Of a stretch of DNA of 64,000 nt, positions 33,187 to 41,047 are shown in pieces. Every line of letters starts with the position of its first letter. The stretch's first letter is position 1. The position numbers and the translations under genes were made by a program. A model generated the notes under the pieces. The model was not told where the DNA came from. It ran no database searches and saw only the letters and a list, made by a program, of their open reading frames with translations. The DNA is from Mediterraneibacter catenae (GTDB taxonomy: Bacteria > Bacillota > Clostridia > Lachnospirales > Lachnospiraceae): positions 1 through 64,000 of the forward strand of contig NZ_VMSO01000015.1 of NCBI RefSeq assembly GCF_008691045.1. The letters run 5' to 3'.

Positions 33187-33834
33187 ATGGATCGGAAACT
33201 CGACTTTCTCAAGCAGCTCGCACATGGACTGGCAGCTCAGTTCGGGAGCTCCTGCGAAGTCGTCATTCATGATCTGACAAAAAAAGATCTGGATAAGTCT
33301 ATCGTTTATATCGAAAACGGACACGTATCCAACCGGCATACCGGAGACGGGCCGTCAGGCATCGTCCTCGAGACGCTCAGATCTGATCCGGGAAAGATAA
33401 AAGACAAGCTCGCTTATCTCACAAGAACAGACGACGGCAGGATCTTAAAATCCAGTACACTCTATATTCGCGATGAAAAAGGGAAGATCATTTATATCTT
33501 TTCCATGAATTATGACATCACCTCCCTGCTCGCGGCAGAGAACTCCATACGCGGCCTGATCCAGACAGAACCGGAAAACGATACGGAAACAGACAGTTCT
33601 GCCACACCACAGCGGATCACCCACAATGTAACCGAGCTTCTCGACCTTCTGATCGAGCAGGCAATCGCCCGGGTGGGAAAACCTGTCGCAATGATGAACA
33701 AAGATGACAAAGTAGCTGTGGTACAATACTTAAACAACGCCGGTGCTTTCCTCATCACAAAATCCGGCGACAAGGTCTCTTCCCTCCTCGGGATATCAAA
33801 ATTTACTTTGTATAGTTACATGGACAAAGGGTAA
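33187..33834 (+). CDS. YheO-like PAS/HTH transcriptional regulator
   Basis: A 215-residue regulator. The N-terminal YheO-type PAS domain (about residues 5-118; FGSSCEVVIHDLTKKDLDKS, then IYIFSMNYDIT) probably senses a small molecule. The C-terminal helix-turn-helix (about 160-215) includes VVQYLNNAGAFLITKSGDKV and LGISKFTLYSYMDKG. It is the first gene of the rightward operon, 35 bases before the ammonia-lyase, and sits beside the divergent operators. A pathway-specific, ligand-controlled activator or repressor is likely; the ligand (urate, xanthine or an intermediate) is inference. Confidence 0.87.
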   Translation: MDRKLDFLKQLAHGLAAQFGSSCEVVIHDLTKKDLDKSIVYIENGHVSNRHTGDGPSGIVLETLRSDPGKIKDKLAYLTRTDDGRILKSSTLYIRDEKGKIIYIFSMNYDITSLLAAENSIRGLIQTEPENDTETDSSATPQRITHNVTELLDLLIEQAIARVGKPVAMMNKDDKVAVVQYLNNAGAFLITKSGDKVSSLLGISKFTLYSYMDKG

Positions 33835-33869
33835 GCAACAACATTTCACATATTTAAGGAGGTTCCACA

Positions 33870-35075
33870 ATGGACGCAATCAAATGGGCAGTGAACAAGA
33901 TGCCGAAAACGGAAGATTCCAACCTGAAAGTAATGGGGTTGGACGAAATCAAAAAGGCGCGCGCTTTCCATGAGAGTTTTCCCCAGTACAGTGTCACACC
34001 GCTGGCAAAACTGGATCACATGGCAAAACGCCTCGGACTCGGTGAAGTATATGTAAAAGATGAGTCCTACCGCTTCGGGCTCAACGCTTTTAAAGTGCTC
34101 GGCGGTTCATTCGCTATGGCGCGTTACATAGCAAAGCAGACCGGGAAAGATGTATCCGAGCTGCCATACAATGTCCTCACTTCCGAGAAACTTAAGGAAG
34201 AGTTCGGGCAGGCCACATTCTTCACCGCCACGGACGGTAATCACGGACGCGGTGTCGCATGGGCTGCAAACAAATTAGGACAGAAGTCAGTCGTCCTCAT
34301 GCCGAAAGGAAGCACACAGACGAGACTGAACAACATTCTCGCCGAAGGCGCTGAGGCGACGATCGAAGAATACAACTATGACGAATGTGTCCGCATGGCA
34401 AACGCTATGGCCGAGAAGACAGAAAACGGCGTCATGGTGCAGGATACTGCATGGGACGGATACGAGGAAATTCCGTCATGGATCATGCAGGGATACGGAA
34501 CAATGGCTATGGAAGCGGATGAGCAGCTCCACGACTATGACTGCGAGCGCCCGACACACGTCTTCATTCAGGCAGGCGTGGGATCTCTCGCCGGAGCAGT
34601 CCAGGGATACTTTGCAAACCGCTATCCTGAGAATCCGCCGAAAGTAGTCGTTGTGGAAGCCGAAGCCGCCGCATGTCTCTATAAAGGTGCATGTGCGGGA
34701 GACGGAGATATCCGCATCGTGGACGGTGACATGGTCACGATCATGGCGGGACTCGCCTGCGGAGAGCCGAATACGATTTCCTGGGATATCCTGAAAAATC
34801 ATGTTGATACATTTATCGCATCACCCGACTGGGTGGCTGCAAGGGGCATGCGTATGCTCGCTGCTCCCGTCAAGGGCGATCAGCCGGTAACATCCGGCGA
34901 ATCCGGTGCCGCACCGTTCGGAACACTTGCGTGTATCATGACAATGGATGAGTACAAGCCTCTCAGAGAGCATCTCGGACTGGATGAGAACTCCAAAGTC
35001 CTCCTCTTCTCCACCGAGGGAGACACTGATCCCGAGAGATACGAATCCATAGTCTGGGGCGGGAACGACAGATAA
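33870..35075 (+). CDS. ygeX: 2,3-diaminopropionate ammonia-lyase
   Basis: A 401-residue PLP enzyme (DpaL/YgeX) that converts 2,3-diaminopropionate to pyruvate and two ammonia. The PLP lysine is K75 in NAFKVLGG; FFTATDGNHGRGVAWAANKL is the phosphate-binding and asparagine region, and the glycine loop appears in FIQAGVGSLAGAVQGYF. Length matches the family. AAGGAGG precedes the start. In purine clusters it performs the last carbon-nitrogen cleavage that yields pyruvate. It releases 2-aminoacrylate as an intermediate, which fits the ridA gene further down the same operon. Confidence 0.95.
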   Translation: MDAIKWAVNKMPKTEDSNLKVMGLDEIKKARAFHESFPQYSVTPLAKLDHMAKRLGLGEVYVKDESYRFGLNAFKVLGGSFAMARYIAKQTGKDVSELPYNVLTSEKLKEEFGQATFFTATDGNHGRGVAWAANKLGQKSVVLMPKGSTQTRLNNILAEGAEATIEEYNYDECVRMANAMAEKTENGVMVQDTAWDGYEEIPSWIMQGYGTMAMEADEQLHDYDCERPTHVFIQAGVGSLAGAVQGYFANRYPENPPKVVVVEAEAAACLYKGACAGDGDIRIVDGDMVTIMAGLACGEPNTISWDILKNHVDTFIASPDWVAARGMRMLAAPVKGDQPVTSGESGAAPFGTLACIMTMDEYKPLREHLGLDENSKVLLFSTEGDTDPERYESIVWGGNDR

Positions 35076-35256
35076 ACCGTCTGTTCCATATAAATAAGGA
35101 AACTATTCAACTCTGTCTGTTCAGGCCGTCCGGATCTGCGCCCTCCGCAGTCCGGCGCCTGATGAAACACGTTTTATAATTCAGAGTCACACCGCAAAGG
35201 GTGTGCCACTATGCCGTATAAAGCACGGCAGCGACAAAGAAAGGAGAATGAAAGCT

Positions 35257-36567
35257 ATGGACTTCAACAAAATCAAGGAAGCTGCACAGGGTTATCAGAA
35301 AGACATGACCGCATTTCTTCGCGCTATCGTGAAGAATCCGGGAGAGAGCTGCGATGAGAAAGCTCACATCGACACTATCGCCGCTGAGATGAAGAAACTG
35401 GACTTCGACGAGGTCGTTATCGATCCTCAGGGAAATGTCATCGGTTACATGGGAACAGGCGATAAGATCATCGCTTACGATGCACATATCGACACAGTAG
35501 GTATCGGAAATATCGACAACTGGGACTTCGATCCGTACGAAGGATATGAGAATGACACGGAAATCGGCGGACGCGGCGTATCTGACCAGTGCGGCGGCCT
35601 TGTATCCGCAGTTTACGGCGCAAGGATCATGAAAGACATGGACCTGATCCCGGAAGGATGCAAGATCATGGTTGTCGGAACAGTTCAGGAAGAGGACTGC
35701 GACGGTCTGTGCTGGCAGTACATCATCAACGAGGACAAGATCCGTCCTGAGTTCGTTGTATCCACGGAGCCGACAGACGGCGGTATCTACCGCGGACAGC
35801 GCGGACGTATGGAGATCCGCATCGATGTCAAAGGTGTTTCCTGCCACGGTTCCGCTCCGGAGCGCGGTGACAACGCAATCTACAAGATGGCTGACATCCT
35901 CCAGGATGTACGTGCCCTCAACGAAAATGACGACGCAGACGAGACAGAGATCAAAGGTCTTGTAAAGATGCTGAATCCTAAATACAACCCGGACTGGGAA
36001 GAGGCGCGTTTCCTCGGACGCGGTACCGTAACTGTATCCCAGATCTTCTATACATCACCGAGCCGCTGTGCGGTAGCTGACTCCTGTGCGGTATCACTTG
36101 ACCGCCGCATGACATTCGGCGAGACATGGGAGAGCTGTCTGGACGAGATTCGTGCACTTCCGAGCGTACAGAAATACGGCGACGATGTAGTCGTATCTAT
36201 GTATAACTATGACCGTCCTTCCTACACAGGATGCGTATACGAGATCGAGTGCTACTTCCCGACATGGGCAATCCCGAAAGACCACAAAGTGACAAAAGCG
36301 CTCGAGAAAGCGTACACATCACTCTACGGCGACAAGAGGATCGGCGCGGAGGAAACTCTGGAAATGCGTCAGAGCCGTCCGCTCACAGACAAATGGACAT
36401 TCTCAACAAACGGCGTGTCCATCATGGGAAGAAACGGAATTCCGTGCATCGGATTCGGACCGGGTGCTGAAGCTCAGGCACACGCGCCGAATGAGAAGAC
36501 ATGGAAACAGGACCTTGTAACATGTGCCGCTGTATACGCTGCACTGCCGAACTGCTACTGCGAGTAA
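35257..36567 (+). CDS. ygeY: YgeY-family M20 hydrolase
   Basis: A 436-residue M20/ArgE-type metallohydrolase of the YgeY selenium-linked group. Metal ligands are visible in [12 protein letters not shown], the following ISDQ-like [10 protein letters not shown], and [10 protein letters not shown]; the dimerisation segment [15 protein letters not shown] is typical. It probably removes a carbamoyl, ureido or acyl group from a diaminopropionate derivative. The start at 35257 (MDFNKIKEA) is chosen from family starts, with AAGGAG 10-11 bases upstream; the ATG at 35248 is too near the ribosome site. The 181-base gap before it holds three small hairpins. Confidence 0.9.
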   Translation: MDFNKIKEAAQGYQKDMTAFLRAIVKNPGESCDEKAHIDTIAAEMKKLDFDEVVIDPQGNVIGYMGTGDKIIAYDAHIDTVGIGNIDNWDFDPYEGYENDTEIGGRGVSDQCGGLVSAVYGARIMKDMDLIPEGCKIMVVGTVQEEDCDGLCWQYIINEDKIRPEFVVSTEPTDGGIYRGQRGRMEIRIDVKGVSCHGSAPERGDNAIYKMADILQDVRALNENDDADETEIKGLVKMLNPKYNPDWEEARFLGRGTVTVSQIFYTSPSRCAVADSCAVSLDRRMTFGETWESCLDEIRALPSVQKYGDDVVVSMYNYDRPSYTGCVYEIECYFPTWAIPKDHKVTKALEKAYTSLYGDKRIGAEETLEMRQSRPLTDKWTFSTNGVSIMGRNGIPCIGFGPGAEAQAHAPNEKTWKQDLVTCAAVYAALPNCYCE

Positions 36568-36636
36568 CACAAGCTGAACTGTTATAATTTTCAGGAAGTA
36601 TTTTAATTTTATTTATATCAAGGAGGATAAAGAACA

Positions 36637-37830
36637 ATGAAAACATTACAGGACTATATCGATAAGCTGAACGCCCTGAACTTTAAAGATATGTACAACG
36701 GAGACTTTTTCCTGACATGGGAGAAGACAGACGAAGAACTGGAAGCCGTATTCACCGTAGCTGACGCTCTCCGCTTTATGAGAGAGAACAACATTTCCAC
36801 AAAGGTATTCGAGAGCGGTCTCGGAATCTCCCTCTTCCGCGACAACTCCACACGTACCCGCTTCTCCTTTGCATCTGCATGTAACCTGTTAGGTCTTGAG
36901 GTTCAGGATCTGGACGAGGGCAAATCCCAGGTTGCACACGGCGAGACAGTTCGCGAGACAGCAAACATGATCTCCTTCATGGCAGACGTGATCGGTATCC
37001 GCGACGATATGTACATCGGCAAAGGAAATGCTTACATGCATGAAGTTGTTGACGCTGTAACACAGGGAAATAAAGACGGCATCCTCGAACAGAAACCAAC
37101 GCTCGTAAACCTTCAGTGTGACATCGACCACCCGACACAGGCTATGGCTGATATGCTCCACATCATCCACGAGTTCGGCGGTGTCGAAAACCTGAAAGGC
37201 AAAAAGATCGCTATGTCATGGGCTTACTCTCCGTCCTACGGCAAACCGCTCTCCGTTCCGCAGGGAATCATCGGTCTGATGACACGTTTCGGAATGGACG
37301 TTGTGCTTGCTCATCCGGAAGGATACGAGGTATTCCCGGAAGTTGAGGCTGTTGCTGCCGAGAACGCAAAGAAATCCGGCGGTACATTTACAAAGACAAA
37401 TAATATGGCTGAGGCATTCAAAGATGCCGATATCGTATATCCGAAGAGCTGGGCTCCGTTCGCTGCTATGGAGAAACGTACAGAGCTGTACGGAAACGGC
37501 GACTTCGAGGGAATCAAAGAACTGGAGAAAGAACTCCTCGCTCAGAACGCACAGCACAAAGACTGGGCTTGCACAGAGGAACTGATGAAGACGACAAAAG
37601 ACGGAAAAGCGCTCTATATGCACTGTCTGCCGGCCGACATCACAGGCGTAAGCTGTGAGGAAGGCGAGGTTGACGCAAGCGTATTCGACCGTTACAGAGA
37701 TCCGCTCTACAAAGAGGCAAGCTACAAACCGTACATCATCGCGGCTATGATCTTCCTCGCAAAATTCGCAGATCCGGCTGACATTCTCAAGAAACTTGAA
37801 GAAAAAGGCACACCGAGAGTGTTTAAATAA
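36637..37830 (+). CDS. ygeW: YgeW knotted carbamoyltransferase
   Basis: A 397-residue aspartate/ornithine carbamoyltransferase-like protein. The carbamoyl-phosphate site STRTRFSFA is in LFRDNSTRTRFSFA, the second in QCDIDHPTQAMAD-type sequence, and the amino-acid side in YMHCLPAD. It belongs to the YgeW family with unknown natural substrate. In the purine pathway it would run in the phosphorolytic direction, giving carbamoyl phosphate for carbamate kinase (arcC) and a diaminopropionate product. AAGGAGG precedes the start. A structured repeat follows its stop directly. Confidence 0.93.
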   Translation: MKTLQDYIDKLNALNFKDMYNGDFFLTWEKTDEELEAVFTVADALRFMRENNISTKVFESGLGISLFRDNSTRTRFSFASACNLLGLEVQDLDEGKSQVAHGETVRETANMISFMADVIGIRDDMYIGKGNAYMHEVVDAVTQGNKDGILEQKPTLVNLQCDIDHPTQAMADMLHIIHEFGGVENLKGKKIAMSWAYSPSYGKPLSVPQGIIGLMTRFGMDVVLAHPEGYEVFPEVEAVAAENAKKSGGTFTKTNNMAEAFKDADIVYPKSWAPFAAMEKRTELYGNGDFEGIKELEKELLAQNAQHKDWACTEELMKTTKDGKALYMHCLPADITGVSCEEGEVDASVFDRYRDPLYKEASYKPYIIAAMIFLAKFADPADILKKLEEKGTPRVFK

Positions 37831-37987
37831 TAGTTCAGCCATCTGGCGTCAGTCAACAGTTTTATGCTCGCATAAGGATCTGTTGACTGGCAGACAGATG
37901 TGTTGAGCGTCTGGATATGAGCAAAGCAGCGACAACGTCGCAGTAAGCACGTAAGTGCGGCTTTGCGAATGGCGCGGGCTGAACATA
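37829..37987 (+). repeat. MITE-like structured repeat, copy A
   Basis: About 157 bp bounded by ATAGTTCAGC and GGGCTGAAC. It contains a long hairpin (CATCTG...CAGTCAACAG / CTGTTGACTG...CAGATG, 37840-37900, loop with ATGCTCGCAT), then GCGAC-AAC-GTCGC and GCAC-GTAA-GTGC stems. Its last 82 bases (37903-37984) match, at roughly 80 percent by eye, the reverse complement of 53745-53826. It begins immediately after the ygeW stop. Confidence 0.7.
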
Positions 37988-38033
37988 CTGAACAGTTACT
38001 AATCTAAAAGAATCATTAGGAGGTATTTATATC

Positions 38034-38417
38034 ATGTTAAAATATGTAGACACAAAAAACGCACCTGCAGCTATCGGACCATATTCACAGGGAATCGTTC
38101 TGAACGGGATTGCATTCTTCTCAGGACAGATTCCGCTCTCACCGGAGACAGGCGAAGTCGTAGGTGCTGACATCACAGAGCAGGCTGAGCAGGTTATGAA
38201 AAATGTAGGTGCTCTTCTGGAGAGCCAGGGCGCATCTTTCACAGATGTAGTGAAAACAACCTGCTTCCTCGCAGATATGGCTGACTTCGCTGCATTCAAC
38301 GAAGTATACGCTAAATACTTCACAGGCAATCCGGCACGTTCCTGCGTTGCTGTAAAGGCTCTTCCGAAGGGAGTTCTCTGTGAAGTAGAGACAATCGCCG
38401 CTGTAAAAGAAGGCTGA
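38034..38417 (+). CDS. ridA: RidA-family reactive-imine deaminase
   Basis: A 127-residue RidA (YjgF/UK114) protein: [20 protein letters not shown] near the start, and the conserved arginine and glutamate in [21 protein letters not shown] that bind the substrate carboxylate and activate water. It hydrolyses 2-aminoacrylate and other enamines/imines to keto acids and ammonia. The upstream ygeX enzyme makes 2-aminoacrylate, so its job here is probably to speed pyruvate release and protect PLP enzymes. TAGGAGG precedes the start, and arcC follows after 16 bases. Confidence 0.95.
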   Translation: MLKYVDTKNAPAAIGPYSQGIVLNGIAFFSGQIPLSPETGEVVGADITEQAEQVMKNVGALLESQGASFTDVVKTTCFLADMADFAAFNEVYAKYFTGNPARSCVAVKALPKGVLCEVETIAAVKEG

Positions 38418-38433
38418 TTCCGGGAGGCAGCTT

Positions 38434-39378
38434 ATGGAAAAGAAAAAACGTATCGTCATTGCCCTGGGCGGAAACGCCCTCGGCAATACTCTGCCGGAAC
38501 AGATGAAAGCCGTTAAGATCACGTCCCGCGCTATCGTGGATCTGATCCAGGAAGGCTGCGAGGTCGTCGTTGCACACGGCAACGGACCCCAGGTGGGCAT
38601 GGTAAATAACGCCATGATCGCACTTACCCACGAAGATCCGCAGCAGCCGAACACACCGCTTTCTGTCTGCGTTGCCATGAGTCAGGCATATATCGGGTAC
38701 GATCTTCAGAATGCACTCCGCGAAGAGCTCTTAAACAGAGGAATCACGGACATTCCGGTAGCGACTATGATCACGCAGGTGCGCGTTGATCCGGATGATC
38801 CGGCATTTGAGCATCCGTCCAAACCGATCGGCCGTTTCATGACAAAAGAACAGGCTGATGTAATGGCAGAGAAATATGATTACATCATGAAGGAAGATGC
38901 AGGCCGCGGTTACCGCCGAGTGGTAGCATCACCAAAGCCGCAAGAAATCATCGAGATCGGAACGATCCGCAATATGGTGGACTCCGGCGATGTTGTCATT
39001 GCCTGCGGAGGCGGCGGTATCCCTGTCACACGTCAGGGTAACCACTTAAAAGGCGCCAGTGCCGTCATCGATAAAGACTTTGCAAGCTGCCTGATGGCAA
39101 AAGAACTGGATGCCGATTTCCTCATCATCCTGACTGCTGTCGAGAAAGCAGCTATCAATTACGGGAAACCGAACGAGAAATGGCTCGGCGACATTACCGT
39201 GGCCGAGGCAAAACAGTACATAGATGAGGGACATTTTGCACCGGGTTCTATGCTCCCCAAAGTGCAGGCGGCTGTTGAATTCGCAGAATCAAAGCCGGGC
39301 AGACAGGCTCTCATCACACTGCTTGAAAAAGCAAAAGACGGAATCCTCGGCAAAACCGGTACAAGGATTCATCTGTAG
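38434..39378 (+). CDS. arcC: Carbamate kinase
   Basis: A 314-residue amino-acid kinase-fold protein: VIALGGNALGNTLPEQ near the start, VVVAHGNGPQVGMV, the long PUA-free inserted segment VDPDDPAFEHPSKPIGRFM typical of carbamate kinases, and CGGGGIPV with KGASAVIDKDFASC for ATP and carbamoyl phosphate. It converts carbamoyl phosphate and ADP to ATP, ammonia and carbon dioxide. As last gene of the rightward operon, it captures energy from the carbamoyl phosphate released by YgeW. Confidence 0.95.
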   Translation: MEKKKRIVIALGGNALGNTLPEQMKAVKITSRAIVDLIQEGCEVVVAHGNGPQVGMVNNAMIALTHEDPQQPNTPLSVCVAMSQAYIGYDLQNALREELLNRGITDIPVATMITQVRVDPDDPAFEHPSKPIGRFMTKEQADVMAEKYDYIMKEDAGRGYRRVVASPKPQEIIEIGTIRNMVDSGDVVIACGGGGIPVTRQGNHLKGASAVIDKDFASCLMAKELDADFLIILTAVEKAAINYGKPNEKWLGDITVAEAKQYIDEGHFAPGSMLPKVQAAVEFAESKPGRQALITLLEKAKDGILGKTGTRIHL

Positions 39379-39416
39379 AACAAATCATCAAACTCCTAAA
39401 ATATATAATACAAAAG

Positions 39417-39464
39417 GAGGACATCCGACAGTTATGCCATGTACTGATCGGATGTCCTCTTTTT
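39417..39464 (+). terminator. Terminator at the end of the rightward purine operon
   Basis: The perfect 12-bp stem GAGGACATCCGA / TCGGATGTCCTC (39417-39428, 39448-39459) is followed by TTTTTAT. It may also serve the convergent xdh block. Confidence 0.88.
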
Positions 39465-39553
39465 ATTTGATAGTTTCTTTTTCAGACTTCTTACCCCTCT
39501 ACAAGCCAGACACTCTCAGACTGAAGTTCTCTTTAACAGGGCACTTCAAAACT

Positions 39554-41047
39554 TCAATTTATTTTATCTGTACTTCCCAGTCTCTTCTTCATCGTCTTCT
39601 CCACAGCATTCAGGATATTCTCATACCCTGTACATCTGCACAGATGTCCGGAGAGCAGATTCCTGAGCTCGTCTCTTGTATACTCTTTTCCGCTCTCAAG
39701 GATTTCAACGGCGCTCATGATGACGCCCGGCGTACAGAATCCACACTGCACTGCCGCCTCATCGATAAATGCCTGCTGGATATCAGAGAGTTCGCCGTCC
39801 GGTCCCATCAGTCCTTCCAGAGTGCGGATCTCTTTTCCGTCCGCCCACACTGCAAGATAGATGCAGGAGTTAAAGCACTCACCGTCAATGATCACATTGC
39901 AGGCGCCGCACTCTCCCACCTCGCAGCCTTTCTTGACACTGGTCAGAGAATAATCATTGCGAAGCATATCGGTGAGTGAAGCTCTTACATCGACCATCGT
40001 CTCACGCTCCACACCGTTGATACGGCAGCGCACCAGTTTATACTGCTTTCCGCTCTCGGAATCGGTCATGATCGTATGGCGGGATGCTCCTGATGCCGCT
40101 CCCGGCTGTTCTTTCTTCTCCGCGGGCTCGACCGTCTCACTGTCCGAAGCCGCCGGATTTTGTTCCGCAGTCATGCCGCCGGCCCTTCTGACCGCCTCAC
40201 GCAAAGCTCTTTTACAAAGAACTTTTGAGATATGTTCCCTGAACGCCTTGCTGGCACGCCAGCTGTCGCGGGGCGTAACGTCCTCGAGCACAGTATCGCC
40301 GAGCTTCTCAATGCTCTCCTCCGTAACTTCAAGACCTCTCCCGGCCGCTTCTGCATGTGCTGCACGCATGGGAACCGGACCTGCAACTCCGTATGCGATA
40401 CGAATATCTGTAAATGTTTTCTTGTCATCTGAAAGTTTTACATTTACAGAGCATCCCAATGTAGCTATATCCATTGCATTTCTCATTGCATACTTAATGT
40501 AATGGCCGGCATAACCCTCATAGGATTCTCTCGGAATCAGGATCGCTGTCTGGATTTCGCCGGGTCTTATATCTACTTTACCTGCCTTTATGTAAAAATC
40601 CCTGATCGGAAGCACGCGCACGCCCTCCGGCCCTGTCAGCTCGATCCGTGCGTCCCACGCAAACAGAGTGGACGCCGAGTCTGCCGAAGTCACGCCATTA
40701 CATGTATTACCGCCGATCGTACCGATGTTTCGGATCTGGGGACCGCCTACCATGTCCACCGCTTCGCCGAGCACACCTATATGCTTCTGAATGAGCGGAT
40801 CTTTCGTGATATGGGAGAAGCTCGTCAACGAGCCGATCCGGATAGTTCCGTCCTCATCCATCGTCACGCCGCGCAATTCGTCTAATCCATATATGCTCAC
40901 AAGCTCAACGCCGGCACGCTTCCCCTCTCTCATCTGGACGAGAACGTCGCTGCCGCCGGCAATAACCTGCGCTTCCGGATGCTCCTGAAGCAGCCGGATC
41001 GCATCCTCCACACTTTTCGCCTCATACAGTGCCTTCATATCATACAT
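39554..41047 (-). CDS. Xanthine dehydrogenase FAD subunit fused to 2Fe-2S subunit
   Basis: A 497-residue fusion. Residues 1 to about 285 form a CoxM/XdhB-type FAD-binding domain (VIAGGSDVLVQM and RNIGTIGGNTCNG are the FAD motifs). A low-complexity linker (about 300-345) leads to an XdhC-type domain with two 2Fe-2S clusters (CEVGECGACNVI, CGFCTPGVIM, CRCTGYENIL). It completes an enzyme with xdhA next to it, whose stop it overlaps by 8 bases. In E. coli these parts are separate genes (xdhB, xdhC). Expression is under the guanine riboswitch three genes upstream. Confidence 0.9.
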   Translation of the reverse strand: MYDMKALYEAKSVEDAIRLLQEHPEAQVIAGGSDVLVQMREGKRAGVELVSIYGLDELRGVTMDEDGTIRIGSLTSFSHITKDPLIQKHIGVLGEAVDMVGGPQIRNIGTIGGNTCNGVTSADSASTLFAWDARIELTGPEGVRVLPIRDFYIKAGKVDIRPGEIQTAILIPRESYEGYAGHYIKYAMRNAMDIATLGCSVNVKLSDDKKTFTDIRIAYGVAGPVPMRAAHAEAAGRGLEVTEESIEKLGDTVLEDVTPRDSWRASKAFREHISKVLCKRALREAVRRAGGMTAEQNPAASDSETVEPAEKKEQPGAASGASRHTIMTDSESGKQYKLVRCRINGVERETMVDVRASLTDMLRNDYSLTSVKKGCEVGECGACNVIIDGECFNSCIYLAVWADGKEIRTLEGLMGPDGELSDIQQAFIDEAAVQCGFCTPGVIMSAVEILESGKEYTRDELRNLLSGHLCRCTGYENILNAVEKTMKKRLGSTDKIN

